Source of the DNA: Bigelowiella natans CCMP2755
Taxonomy: Eukaryota; Cercozoa; Chlorarachniophyceae
DNA: 64,000 nucleotides
Assembly: GCA_000320545.1 (NCBI GenBank)
Contig: ADNK01001326.1
Span: forward strand, 26,001 to 90,000
Direction of reading: 5' to 3'
Shown piece after piece: positions 1-11,955 of the stretch (its first letter is position 1; each line of letters begins with the position of its first letter). A program made the position numbers and the translations under genes. The notes below the pieces were generated by a model. That model was not told the origin of the DNA. It made no database searches and saw only the letters and a program-made list of their open reading frames with translations.

Positions 1-25
1 GCAACAATTATTGTGGTGCCACTAG

Positions 26-190
26 CCAAATATTCCGGGGTGGGAAACAGCAGCAGAATCTCAGGAGGTTGCTTGTAGCTGGATCGATCCTTGTTCTAAT
101 CTCATCGCAAATTACATCAACCCCATTCACATCAAGGTCGTATACGACAGGACACAGCTATTTCGAAATAAATTCGAAACAACCTCCTAA
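26..190 (+). CDS. Possible terminal exon of an unidentified gene (5' part outside window)
   Basis: An open frame runs from just after a TAG at 23-25 to a TAA at 188-190. Its translation (core residues WIDPCSNLIANYINP) has normal amino-acid composition, unlike the surrounding simple sequence. It could be the last exon of a gene that starts left of the window. No family is recognised, no splice acceptor could be confirmed, and another frame also stays open for about 70 bases, so the support is weak. Confidence 0.2.
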   Translation, partial: PNIPGWETAAESQEVACSWIDPCSNLIANYINPIHIKVVYDRTQLFRNKFETTS

Positions 191-250
191 ATTTTAGAGT
201 GTGTGTGAGAGATATGAGATATTTGAAACCTCCTCCTAAATTTTCGAAAG

Positions 251-252
251 TA

Positions 253-338
<86 letters not shown>
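251..338. repeat. Compound microsatellite (TG)n-(AG)n
   Basis: About 22 bases of TG dinucleotides are followed directly by about 65 bases of AG dinucleotides. The same kind of compound dinucleotide tract recurs in introns throughout the window. Confidence 0.95.
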
Positions 339-342
<4 letters not shown>

Positions 343-469
343 GATCTACTCTTCTTCTTCTTCTTCTTTATTCAACCACCCGTCTGCTGTCCAAATTAAT
401 AAGGTTGGTAGATGATCGCCGCCGCCTCTTCCTGCTGTCACAAGGGTTGATAGGAAGAAATACAACAAT

Positions 470-871
470 GACTGTTGACTACTCATCTACTACTCCAGCA
501 ATTACTGCTGCAGAACTAGTCGAAGGCAAGGTTACACGGCCAAACAAGGTAGCAGCAGCAGCAGATTCTAACGGAATGATCAATTGAAACAATTCCATGC
601 AACTCCATCAATAACTTTCAGCTGCCCCCACTTTTTCATACACTAATAAGGAAGCAAACATTGCCGAGAGTGAAGTGTTGGAGAAGCAGCAAAAAGGAAA
701 AGGTTTGATATCACGGGCAAACTCTTTATACAATTACCTCCATAATTCGTCGGGTATGGATGTCGGGTTGTCAAGAAAAGGCGCTCTGGCTTGCAGGTAC
801 GTTTAAATGGTGAAAGTGCATCCTGCCTCATTATTATTTTCAAAACTGAAGTATGAAGTCAAAATAAGTAA

Positions 872-922
<51 letters not shown>

Positions 923-970
923 CACTAACACACACACACACACACACTATAATTACAATATTTATATGTG

Positions 971-1013
<43 letters not shown>

Positions 1014-2966
1014 GATTTAGTATTTCTTTGTAATGTGTCTATGTATAGTTTTTGGGTGCATTTGATAGAGAGAAAACTTGACAGAAAAGGGGTTACGAAA
1101 GTTAACATGTGATAATATATTATTGTGAAACTCAACTCTGAGATGAGGTTTAATTTAGATGGAGAAGGTCTCCAAGAAAACCTTTCGATCTGCAGATCGC
1201 AACCGGTAGCACTTACAAAATATATTTGTTGTAATGATAATGTTGGCAGCGCCACAGTCGTGGCCGACAATATCTGCCACTACCTTTTGTACCAATGGAT
1301 ACACAGAACGTTATATGTCTCAACAAACGCACTAATTACTATGTATGCTTTCACTAGACGGCGAATGGTTTGCAGCATTCAATTCTAAAGTAGGCAATTT
1401 ATCTCGAGCTGGTAGTTTTAAGAATATATTTTTATCAGATTTATCATCATCATGATGTGAATTCCTGCCTTTTCGTTCATCGGCATAATCATCAAAATCA
1501 CAATAAATATTTAATATTACTATTGTTATTATCATCACTATCATATCTCTTTATAGTCATCGTTATTGCCACCACCACCAACCGCCCATTTTATAATGTC
1601 AGGATTCAACTTGGGAACACATGGCATTGCTGTTTCGGCCAATATAGGGGCCCCACTATCAGACAAACTCGTTGGCCGTTATATTTTCAGTATGATATGA
1701 AAGAGTAGTGGATAGGAAAATGGAAGTAGCGATAGGGAAGAGTTGTAAGATAGTATACCGATGATAAATTGCTTGTTATTGCAGATGGACTCCTCAAGGC
1801 TCCAGAAATTAATCCGGTTTGCTTCCTTTTGGTTTATAAATAAAACAGTTCCAACACTAAATTCATCATATTTTCCAGCATAGCTCAATGTTGAACAAAC
1901 GATAGCATGTATAGATATAAATTATAAACATAAACAAACAAATAAGTTTATACCTATAGGGCGAGGACAATCCATACTTTTTACAAATGCCACCTCTTGA
2001 CGGCGCAAGATGGGAACCGCATCTTGCCCAAACTGTTGGGCTTGAAGTCCCAATTGCCAATGGAAATGTAGAATTATTATCGTTATTACTGTTGTTGTTA
2101 ATATTGTTATTATTTCCTGCTGTTTTTTTGGATCATCAGTCGGATGAATTGTTTCATTTTATTGTATTTTTGTGTCGTGTATGTTTCGATTGTTTTTGAC
2201 TTCAACATCATCATCATCTTCTTCTTCCTCTTCGTAGGGATCGATCATGTTGTATCACGTAGACGAAGACTTGAATGCAGGGTACATGTAACGTGAACAA
2301 TATACACTGGCACATCGACAAAAATGAGATATCAAGAAAGGAAAAGAGAAAGTCATATCTTTTGTGTTTAGGGTTAGATATAGTAGATGTTCTTCAAAAA
2401 GATTCTGCAATGCTCTGTTCAAATCGTAAATCTATTAACACCATTGAATATGTTCAGATTAGCATACTCTAGAATATTTGGTGGAATTCCTCTCAGACCA
2501 TCTTTAAGATCAGACCTAACGACTGCAGGTCATTTTTAATTTTCAATTATTTTCATCATCTCGATCCTCGTTTCCTTCATCTATCTCGATACAATTAGGG
2601 ACCATGTCTGAAGTGAGAATTAGAAAGAGTCTTTCGCATATTGTACATCCTCGACTTGGAATTGAAGCATCATCTGGGATTTCAAAAAGATGGAATACGA
2701 CCCAACCATTGAAGGTGAGGTGATCTAAGTAGAACCATTAAAGTACTCATGCAATGCAATTTTAAGAGGTACAGTTGAAGAATAGTAGTAATGGTATCAA
2801 TGAATAATATGTGATGGCCATTTGTATAAACTTTAACGATCCGATCGTGTTGCAGGTACTTTTTTCTTTAGAACTGGTTCTCTTTGGAATCGGTAGGTTA
2901 GTTGCTGCTTTCTCTGGTGGAGAAATTTCTGTACGTTCTCAATTTGGAGATTCTGGAAAAGGTTGA
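470..2966 (+). CDS. Unidentified multi-exon gene (3' part best supported)
   Basis: No family is recognised. The two last exons are well supported: 2604-2714 (or from an AG just upstream) ends in AAG|GTGAGG, and 2856-2966 begins after TTGCAG and ends in TGA; they join in phase 0. The terminal peptide has a hydrophobic stretch (VLFSLELVLFGIG) and then a polar tail. Upstream, protein-like exons are seen at about 622 or 651-796 (donor GTACGT), 1237-1310, 1345-1390, 1600-1690 (including GTHGIAVSANIGAPLSDKL) and perhaps 1987-2070, but phases between them could not all be reconciled, so exons may be missed or mis-bounded. The start is not established; an ATG at 468 opens a plausible 5' exon (MTVDYSSTTPAITAAELVEG). 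Confidence 0.4.
877..1010. repeat. Intronic compound microsatellite (TC)n, (CA)n, (AT)n
   Basis: A (TC) tract at about 877-916, a (CA) tract at about 930-947 and an (AT) tract at about 972-1010 follow each other inside the intron that begins at the GTACGT donor at 797. Confidence 0.95.
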
Positions 2967-3867
2967 TTTTTGTTGCTACTTTGCAGACATTTAGCGAACA
3001 AAAATTGGTTCAGATCATTGAATTGCAATGCAGCATGGTATGTCGTTGTGCCTGTTGCTCGCAGGCCGGAATCACATCCCACGAACGCTAGAACGTTTCG
3101 TTGCACCGCATAAAATTTTGATTCAAGTGTGAAGCAAGCGCGCTTTGAGCAATGATCGAGACGATTGCGAAACGTTGTTTGGCGATGTACGTTCAGGTGC
3201 TTGGGAGTCAGCAACACACACTCCTAGACTCACACCTTGAAAACTGTGCGCAGCTGTTTGTTTCCCGACAACGTCTGGACGCGTGCGATGCTGACAGTCA
3301 CGGCTAGACGGGCGTCAGCCATGGCCACGTCTGCACTAGACGTCTAGACACGTGTGGTGTGTGCCATAGAACGACTAGCGTGACACACCATCGTGTCCAA
3401 ACGCGTGTCATAAGTGAAGGAGTTGCAGACTGGAACCATGCACCCAGCCAGTGAGCCAGACAAACCACTCTGGCACTGTGATTCGAGTCTGTTTCTCGCG
3501 TCACCCAATTGGGAGCAGTGATGATGGACACAGTAACATCACATGTAGTGATGAACGAAGTGATCCACGCTTTGAACAGCTCTAGAGCTTCGACGTTGCA
3601 AAGAGGGCAAATCGTGAAGGAAGAAGCAGGTTGCGAACTCTTCGACAGAAAAACAGTTTGCTGATCGCCCACATCGCACGAGCTTCACTCTCTCTCTGTG
3701 TGACGAACAATGAACAATGAACACGATGATGGACCACGCTTCCAAAGTGTTGCAAGACACTTGCAAAGTGCGAAACGCAGTGCCTCGAACTGACTTTGGT
3801 GAGGGGCCAACTGGTGAAACCAGCAAGCAGGTTTGAGAGTTGGCAAACTGGTGTTTGTGAAGCAAGA

Positions 3868-3910
<43 letters not shown>

Positions 3911-4370
3911 GAACAATGAACAATGATGAAAAACTGCACCTAAGTGCAACAAGACACTTGCAATGTGCGAAATGCAGTGCCTCGAACTGGCTTCAGTGAG
4001 GACTGCCAGCTGACTGCTGGCAAGCTAGCTAGCTAGCGGGGTTCATGCAAATTGGCACAAACTGAAAGTTGAATGCATCACAGCTGGCGGCTAAGTGGCG
4101 GCGACGCAAGGCATCCATCCTGGACAGGAACTTCCTGAAAGCTGCGTCAACATGGAGATCAATGTCAGGACAGCCGAGGGGGCTCCGAGCAAGACTCTGG
4201 TTTTGATGGCGTCAGAGGCATCTCTCACATACACAAACACCACATGCCATTCATTCATTGCGACAACAAATGCATGACAGATGCTGCTAGACAATGTCAT
4301 GCCATTTGTTCATTGCAACAACAAATAAACGAACAAAAGACAAACAGATGGCATACGAGTCTAGGTACTC
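2967..4370. repeat. Intergenic repeat-rich gap between two + genes
   Basis: No convincing gene is seen. The stretch holds CTAGAC-rich and GCTAGCTAGCTAG sequence, a (TC)n tract at about 3871-3907, and an imperfect direct duplication flanking that tract (see separate entry). Short open frames near 3304-3950 and 4095-4300 read through low-complexity or antisense sequence and have no family signature. It resembles the other repeat islands, but the diagnostic 3'-tail repeat was not found here. Confidence 0.6.
3717..4012. repeat. Imperfect ~90-bp direct duplication flanking a (TC)n tract
   Basis: The segment about 3717-3811 (containing CAAGACACTTGCAAAGTGCG) recurs at about 3920-4012 with substitutions (CAAGACACTTGCAATGTGCG), including the shared CAGTGCCTCGAACTG. 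The two copies flank the (TC)n microsatellite, so the tract lies inside a local duplication. Confidence 0.75.
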
Positions 4371-4635
4371 CCGCTTCTTCTACTCTCAGAACAATCCGAG
4401 AGGAGGAGCAGGAGGAGGAGAAGAGGAAGTACAGTGCAACGAACAAACGACGAACAATGGCTACTATTGACACTTCTACGGAACGGGAAGAAGTAAAAGA
4501 AGGAAAAGAAGAAAAAGCTGCATATTATGTACTTGTGGGCGGTGAAGCCCATGAAACCCAGGTGTGGTGTCCCCCTGTTGTCGTTGTCATGCACTTCTTC
4601 GCCCTAAGGTCAAGTTGCTGCTCTACTACTGATTA

Positions 4636-5318
4636 GGGTGTGATACCAGAGAAACGGGAACTTATGCATACTTCACTGACCTACGTCGCGGCAGCTTATG
4701 CTCAGCTTAGAGGCGGTAATGTCGTAGTAGTGTTTGCGATTCCTCACGCAAATGTTCATGATGAGAATGCTACTAACTCATCGTAGCCGGCGTTCCTCGT
4801 TCACGAATTATTACAATTGTTCAAGTTCGTGACTACTTAGAGGGCCTGAAAGTAAGATCAATCTGTTTCATCTTCAAGTTCACTTGTGATAAACATGCAA
4901 AAATAAACTTCGTATGTGTGAAAATAATTTAAATCAGGATGGACAGTATCCAAAAGTCATGTACGAAAAAGAGTGCGCACTTCTTCTGAAAGAAGGAGGC
5001 TCAGATTATGACTTCGATGTAGTACTATTATGATGATTCATTGTAGAAAAAAGAGAGGCTATTCTTGCACGTTGAAAATTACCAACAATTATTGTCTTTT
5101 CGTCGACAAATGAAAGGCTGTGTGTCCATCAACGGTTTGGCGCGTCGTGCTTGGTACGTATCACTACGGCATGAGTGAGGAGTAGGCAATAATAACAATT
5201 CGAACAACCCAAATGCATCTCTCTGCAGTAGGCTATAATAACAATCTTATCACCCCAAATGCATCTGTCTGTCTTTCTTTTCTTCTCAGGCTTGAAGAAT
5301 GAAAACTATCCAAAAGTT

Positions 5319-5363
<45 letters not shown>

Positions 5364-6195
5364 AGAGTAGTAGTAGTAAGAGTAGTAGTAGTAAGAGTAG
5401 TAGTAGAAGTAAGAGTAGTAGTAGTAAGAGTAGTGCAGTAGAAGAAGATGAAGAAGAAGAAGAAGAAGAAGAAAAAGAAGAATGAAAGCTATCCAAAAGT
5501 TGAAGTAGTAGTAGTAGAAGAAGAAGAAGAAGAAGAAGAAAAGAATGAAACATATCCAAAAGTAGTAGCAGTAGTAGCAGTTGAAGTTTTGTGGTGTAAT
5601 CTTTTGAATCATCTACTAACCTCCTCATCCTCGTGTGTCCTTTTTAGGTTGTACCCAAAGGGAAAGACAAAGTCAAATCACTGACACTTGCAATTTACAG
5701 GTGATAAATAGTGTCAACAATAAGATCGATTAAGAATACCTGCCCTTTCCTTTCTATTGACAAGCAGCAGCAACTCGTCTGTCTTTTTGAAGCCCTTAAA
5801 AAGCAAATAAACAAAGCATCCATCATGTTCGTCGTTTCCGATTGGACGCATTCCATCCACCCATCCATCCATCCATCCATCCATCCTATCTCACTCAGTC
5901 ATGGAGATAGTCATCCTGCTGTCAAAATCATAAAGCACCAGCACCAGCACCAGCACCAGGAAAAGAAAGAAGCAGATAATGCTGCTGCTGCTGCTGCTGC
6001 TACTGAGAATGGTAGTAGTAATCTCATGGGACCTCCAGATTTGAAACCACATTTGGATCCTCTCAAACATGAGTGGTAATGATACGTATATAATATTTGG
6101 ATACTCTCAAACATGAGTGGTAATAATACCACAACTACTCCATCTCCTTGCCAATTATGTCTTCTTGGATTATCGAAGGAGATGAATTTCCCGAA

Positions 6196-6233
<38 letters not shown>

Positions 6234-6728
6234 GTAGTAGTGATGATACGAGCAAAATATGATGCATATTGTGTTGAATACGGCCAAATTGAAAATAATG
6301 ATGTCATCATCATCATCATCATGATTATCATCATTTAGCTTGGTCTTGACTTGGCTTTTAATGAAGTATTACTTCTACTTCTTATACACATTATTAGGTT
6401 TGTTCACATGCCTTATCCAAACAAGGATAGAGTACTAACAACACAACAACCACTACCATTTCGAATAAATTACTTTGTTTCTTTTTCGATTCTGATTCTC
6501 CTTTTCATAAAGGAAAAGCATCATCACACCAACAACAACACTAAAATGAATGCATGTTTGACCGCTATTATCAGAGGATTAACAACGAAATATTAAGTTT
6601 TGTGGCTACTGAAGGGAGTAAGGATGCTGGAAGGTAGAAGTTGTGTCTCTATTTTGAAATAGTAGCAGTAGCTGTTATACTTTATGACAACTTTAAAAGA
6701 ATATGCTCCACATAGATAAAATATATGC

Positions 6729-6760
<32 letters not shown>

Positions 6761-7355
6761 ATTTAAAACAGTATATCATCTATCTGTCGGGAATTCTAAA
6801 GACGAAAAACTACCAGCACCCTGCAACACAAAACATACATCATATTGATTCAACAATGGAATATCCACGCGTAAAAAATGCTGAGCTTTTTAACTTTATT
6901 TAAAAAATAAAATGATGTTAAGATGCAGGAACAAGCCTGAGTGTTATCTATATGCGACGCAGCTTCGATCAATATTCTGCAGTCTCTTTCAGGCGCGTTT
7001 AATTGAGATGCTTCTATTTCGTGATCACTCATTCTCACATCACCAGAACGTATCTATCGTAGTGTGATGTCGTAATATTTGGGAGGGCATCATTATCACC
7101 AACCAAGTGACAAATATATAAATAAATTAATAAATAGGAAAATCCCAAAAGGCCCGTCATTGCTCTTCTCAATTACTGCAGGTAGTAGCAGCAGCAGAGC
7201 TGCTTATATTGTCGCTTTATAGTGTATATATTATTATCTACCCTCCTCCCTAATAATCTTCTTTCTTATTACATTAATATTTATGTTGTTGCTTTATAAG
7301 GTGTATGTTATTATCTTTCCCTCCACTAATGATCTTCTATCTATCTTATTACATT

Positions 7356-7395
<40 letters not shown>

Positions 7396-8421
7396 TCGGG
7401 AGGAGGCATCGAGTTTCTGAGAAGATCATACACAAGGAAAGCTCTTGGGGCTGAAAAGTGGCCTTTGTATCTTATGAGCTCTTGCCAGGCATCCCACGAC
7501 GCCTTGGTGGGAGGCCTATGGGAGACCTGGTTTCAGCACCTCTCAAAGGTAGAAGCAAGTAATACTACGAAAGTATGTATGTATGTATGATGATAATCAT
7601 GATGGTAAGTTCAACCACGGAACTACTGGCAGAAGTAGGGTACAGTCTGCTTGTTGTAAACTCAAACAGCGGTGATGACGACGGAAATATGTACATACAT
7701 ACTTATAACAAATGTACCACATAAATACATATATTTTTGCGTCGAGTTGCTGTTGTTTGGTCATCCTCCTCCTCTTCTTCTTCTTCTTCTTCTTCTTCTT
7801 CTTCTTCTTTTTCTTCTTGTGGATATGCTCTTCTTTTTCTTACTGCTATTATCTCCTCTTCTTGTGGATATGCTCTTCTTTTTCTTACTGCTATTATCTC
7901 AGAGGATTCCCAAGCTGATGAGTTCTGGTATTCTTCTTCTTCTTCTTCTTCTTCTTCTTCTTCTTCAATGTTGTTGTAATGACTATGCTACAAAGTAGTA
8001 AGAGTAGAGTAGGAGTAAGAATAGTAGTTTATCACAGGCACCTGCAGCATTATCATAATGATGAGATTGTCTTTGGTGTTATAGATGCGAAAGATACCGT
8101 CAACAACACAAATATAACGTTGGTAATATTACTAATAATACGGGATAGTATTAGTAGTGTTACAACACAATCTATACTAGCACATCTCCTGGTGATGATC
8201 GATCATCATCACCATCATGATCAATCTCATTAACTTTCTCTCTTTTCCTGTCTATCCGTCCACAGGGAAAACTTTTCTTTGAATCTAAGAAAGAATACCA
8301 TATTAAAAACAAATACGAGCTGAAGGATCTTGTTAAGACCTTTGCTTTTCCCAGTATCTTTGGAGAGACGAATGTAGGTCATTAGTACTCATCATTTGTG
8401 ATGATGACGATGAGGAGGCGG

Positions 8422-8456
<35 letters not shown>

Positions 8457-9033
8457 TGTTTTCGAAAACAATCCGAAGACTACTACGGTCTTTTGGTTAC
8501 AGGACCTCTCTCCTATTCCTTGGATCGCAGCACTGAATAAATAATAATAATAATTATATAGTTATGCTTATTGTATGCTTATTCTCCCCCCAGAATCAAA
8601 ATGCTGTTGCTGTACGATATGATGCGGATCTTGCCAAGGTTTGATTATATGCAGCATAGGTTATATATGATGATGATGGGTAATGTAATAATAACAATAA
8701 CATTAGTAATAACAATAGCAATAATAATGATAATACTAGGCATAATCCAAACTATGCAGTTAAGCCCAACCTCAACTATTACAGATATGTGTCTTGTGTA
8801 TGCGAAAGTAGTAACGATTGATTGGTTTAATTTAACCAGGTTATCTGCTCAAGTTCAGATGGTAATGATGCATGTAACTATGGTCACATAGATGGTTATT
8901 CTACAGTCGATAGATAGTCTGTAGGGGCCTTTCTAAAGATAACACGGTCTGTTGGCAGCGACACCAAGTTGTGTATCCGAAAACCATTATGAGCGGCCTT
9001 CTGATGGTCAATGTGGCGATCTTGATGATGATA

Positions 9034-9068
<35 letters not shown>

Positions 9069-9831
9069 TCACAACATCATTCAATGTGTGTTAGCTTTAG
9101 ATTCATATTTTGATCAGATGTTTACCAAATAGGCACCCCTGATTTTGACCTCATTAAAAAGATGCAACAAGAATATAGGGTAATGCCATAGCATTTTTTA
9201 GGATAGAATTAAGCAATAACCACCGATTTGTTGGGCGCGTGATGGCTAACAATACCACAGCTTGAATAACTACAACTTGTTTTTTGCATTGATGGCTAAC
9301 GATACCACAGCTTGAATAATAATAACAACTTGTTTTTTGCATTGGCTACAAGGAAGGAAAAAGATGGAAAGGAAAAAAGGTTATTGGGAGAAGTGCAGGG
9401 AGGCGCGAATACTACTCAGGAAGCCTGTCGTGAGAAGAAAGGATGGGAATGAGAAGAAGGGCGGATGAGGATAGAGTTAAGGCTGAGAATTCAAATATTA
9501 ATGTTATCGTGACTCATGTAGGTGAAATTATGGCATCCCCAGGATTGGAGAGGAAAAGAGGTTGGCATACTTGTCGCTACACAACACTGACTGACTAACT
9601 GACTGACGCCACATTATTCTTAAATTTACTTGCGGACAAACTGTATGATGAATGTGTAAATCAAAACGATGTCGGTAAAAGTATTGTTACACCCTTTGGA
9701 TACTTTGAAAAGGTTAATTTAATAGAGGCTGTGAAAAATGCTCAGAAGCGAAGTGCAATTCCAGAAAGCATCATGGGGTAGGCTCATATCATACATCTCA
9801 ATCAATCACAATGTGGCCATTGCTCGGATGA

Positions 9832-9868
<37 letters not shown>

Positions 9869-9958
9869 ATGGTTCTTTACCTTTCATTTGCATGAATATT
9901 TGACAGTTCAAAGGACATGGAACAGGCCACTTTAAAAGATCTGTATTCGGAGAAATGA
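4636..9958 (+). CDS. Unidentified multi-exon gene (possibly more than one)
   Basis: A run of protein-like exons on the + strand, not assigned to a family. Exon 4636-4712 (GVIPEKRELMHTSLTYVAAA) appears to splice at GGCG|GTAATG across a 75-nt intron ending TACTAAC...CGTAG into 4787-4851 (GVPRSRIITIVQVRDYLEG). Further candidate exons: about 4937-5028, 5046-5152 (VENYQQLLSFRRQMKGC), 5648-5700, 5766-6079, 6930-7048 (CYLYATQLRSIFCSLFQAR), 7400-7550 (LYLMSSCQASHDALVGGLWE), 8266-8373, 8503-8541, 8594-8638, 9133-9178, 9600-9778 (GKSIVTPFGYFEKVNLIEAV) and 9907-9958, which ends in TGA. The last junction (ATGGG|GTAGGC to GACAG|T) keeps phase. No AG acceptor was found before the 9600 exon. A faint resemblance of the first exons and the SSCQAS segment to C13-type peptidases is not strong enough to call. 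Introns are full of triplet microsatellites. Confidence 0.4.
5307..5585. repeat. Minisatellite of GTA/GAA triplets interrupted by a repeated TATCCAAAAGT unit
   Basis: Long GTA and GAA triplet runs are punctuated by three copies of GAATGAAA-N2-TATCCAAAAGT (11-mer at 5307-5317, 5490-5500 and 5553-5563). The same 11-mer occurs in the upstream exon-like sequence at 4947-4957, so an exon fragment may have been copied and expanded in the downstream intron. The antisense frames give only poly-Leu artefacts. Confidence 0.85.
6051..6128. repeat. 44-bp imperfect tandem duplication
   Basis: The block beginning ATTTGGATCCTCTC at 6051 recurs at 6095 (ATTTGGATACTCTC), each followed by AAACATGAGTGGTAAT. 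The first copy overlaps the end of an open frame of the preceding gene; the second lies in noncoding sequence. Confidence 0.85.
7813..7901. repeat. 45-bp tandem duplication within a (TTC)n intron
   Basis: The unit starting CTTCTTGTGGATATGC at 7813 is repeated almost exactly from 7858. Both copies end in TGCTATTATCTC and are flanked by TTC triplet runs (7770-7808 and 7931-7969). Confidence 0.9.
8424..9866. repeat. Intronic (GAT)n and (AT)n tracts
   Basis: GAT triplet runs at about 8424-8455 and 9025-9065 and an (AT)n tract at about 9834-9866 lie between the exons of the 4.6-10 kb gene. A 51-bp tandem duplication (GATGGCTAACAATACCACAG at about 9240, repeated at about 9291) lies between them. 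Confidence 0.85.
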
Positions 9959-10011
9959 GCCATCCCTAAACCATGCATTTCGAATAGTCAGGTGCTAATA
10001 AATTACAAAAA

Positions 10012-10048
10012 GCTATGTGCAATGCTGCGGCTACAGTGCTGATGTTGT
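10012..10048 (-). repeat. Dispersed 3'-tail repeat fragment
   Basis: Read on the - strand this contains ACTGTAGCCGCAGCATTGCA, matching the front part of the reference copy at 11878. The rest of the unit is missing or too diverged to see. Confidence 0.6.
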
Positions 10049-11235
10049 ATCTGTTTGTTTCTGCTATGATATCATTTGTGTTAGCAAATGTTATTGTGTG
10101 TCAGTACGTTCATTGATGCATGCTAGCATGACTACACGCTGTTGCTGCCGCATGGCGCGTAGTTCATCTATCTACACAGACAGCTAGCAGCAGAGAAGGA
10201 TTTTTTGATTCATGAACATTTGCATTTCGCGCAGAGCGATGAATGTCCGCTAGCCCGCCGCACTAGCGCAGGACATCAAAGGCTAGCTCTGGTAGCTAGC
10301 TAGCTAGAACGGGTGAATCGTGAATCGCATTTGCCGAAAACGTGACGTCGTCCGCTAGTAGTCCGTGCCAGTGTTTTCTAGTTGGAGCTGGGCACAAGCG
10401 ATTTTTTTTGTTTAGAAATGTGCACGTTTGTTTTTTCTGAACAAGTGTTCGATTTCAACAAACAATGCCCACATGTCGCAAAACTGGTGTTCGATTCGTC
10501 AATTCAGACAATGTTCGAACAAGAATAAAAGCACTTGCAAACAATTTGAAACGTTTTCGAATGGTCACTGAAACAACTGACCAATCCTCGCTCACCTTTG
10601 ATTGGGGTTGCACGTGCAGGCTTTCATTGTTTGTGCAGCCTTGCATGCTTGTGCGCTGCACTTGCACTTTGTCACGCACATGCTCGTGCCATCCCCTTGT
10701 TCACCCTCCACCCATGATTGGGGTTGCTGTCTGCACCAGCACATGCACCACCGCCTCCAACTTTTGCACGACACTTTGCAAAAGTGCAAATGCAGTTTGC
10801 ACTTGGGCTTTCATTGTTTGCATGGCCTTGCATGCTTGTGCGCTGCAATTGCACGTTGCCATTTTCAACAATTGGCCGCCACGCTAGCTAGCTAGACGCA
10901 TCAAAAAGCTCAAGTTTTGTGATTTTTCCAAAAAGGTTTCCAAACATGTTTGGTTTGGTTTGGTTTGAAACAATTCGAATATTTTGAACTTTTGGTTTCC
11001 AAACATCACTAGCTAGCTAGACAAGCACTTGCAAAGCACTGTTCGATTCGTTCAAACACCACTCGAAATCTTGACAAGCTAGCAAGTGGCATTTGGTTTG
11101 AACAAACAAACACATTTGCAACTGTGTTTGAACTCAAGCATTTGTGCCCATTAGCTCTAGTTCTAGTGTTGTCTAGTTGTGAAGCGTGGGCTTGATGAAT
11201 GGCTAGCTAGCTAGAGCTAGAGAGGCCCAGGATGC

Positions 11236-11934
11236 ATGCTGGACTGGCGGGGACACGGTGCCCCATCTAGCTATGCTGGTACAGCTAGACAGGGCCACGT
11301 TCCATGGCCCATGGCGCATCGCATGCATGCACACTTATTAGACGAATTGCCCACCGTTTTGGCGACAACAGAGGCGCTGAAAAAAGAACTGAAAAAACAT
11401 CACAAGGTGATGAAATCTTGTGCTTTCAACGAATTCGAAGAGGAATGGTCCAATGATTCATTGCGCGCTGTGCATCTCAAGAATCTTGGTTTCCTCCCGT
11501 CATCTTCGATCACCGGCATCAAACTGAAACTTCCAAGTGTTGCTACATCATGGATGCGCGCCATCTGTGGTGTCGGCAATCTTGGCAAATTCATGCTGTC
11601 ACGTGGACAATGCACAGAGGAAGATGCCACGTGCGATGCATGTGGCATCCTGAAGGACATGGATCATCTCCTGCAATGTCCAACACATGGTCGAGAACAA
11701 ATCAGATTGCCCAATCAAATGCGCGCGATCATGAATCGCAACGACGACACGAACCGGTTGACAAAGGCTGAAATTGAATCCAGAACTGCTGCGCGCAGTG
11801 CGCGGCAACATCGGTCGCATGAGGACGCTTTCAAATGCATGAAACACATTGTGGCAGAAACCAACAGATGCAACATTGGCGCTGTAGCCGCTGCATTGCA
11901 CAGCTACATCAGGATGACCATTGAAAAAATTTAA
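11236..11934 (+). mobile_element. LINE-like retrotransposon ORF remnant (C-terminal part)
   Basis: An uninterrupted 232-codon frame ends in TAA at 11932-11934. Residues about 132-147 read CDACGILKDMDHLLQC, a C-x2-C-x7-H-x3-C zinc-binding pattern like the one that follows the reverse transcriptase in many non-LTR retrotransposon ORFs. The preceding LKLPSVATSWMRAICG and following charged tail fit that position. No polymerase or endonuclease motifs are present, so this looks like a 5'-truncated copy; its ATG is probably accidental. Its last codons (GAVAAALHSYIRMTIEKI) and the following 3' UTR are the part that recurs through the other islands, which ties the short repeats to this element. Family membership is inferred from the zinc motif only. 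It could instead be the tail of another self-replicating element. Confidence 0.55.
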
Positions 11935-11955
11935 TTCTTCATCACATCCGTCTCA
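11878..11955 (+). repeat. Dispersed 3'-tail repeat, reference copy
   Basis: This is the 3' end of the LINE-like ORF plus its UTR: GTAGCCGCTGCATTGCACAG, then GATGACCATTGAAAA, then CACATCCGTCTCA. It serves as the reference for the other copies at 10.0, 16.5, 17.6, 27.8, 42.5, 57.4, 58.3 and 58.5 kb. Confidence 0.85.

Noticed and set aside
807-1112. Open frame with Ser-Leu and Thr-His runs
   Set aside because: It crosses a (TC)n, (CA)n and (AT)n compound microsatellite in an intron.
5233-5628. Long - strand open frame of mostly leucine
   Set aside because: It is the translation of GTA/GAA triplet repeats in an intron; no protein-like sequence outside the run.
4636-7550. Legumain/GPI8 (C13 peptidase) assignment for the 4.6-10 kb gene
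   Set aside because: Only loose resemblance in two segments; the catalytic His-Gly and Cys contexts could not be located.
10455-10895. Overlapping Cys-rich frames on both strands
   Set aside because: Five frames are open over the same self-similar repeat sequence, so openness is caused by base composition.
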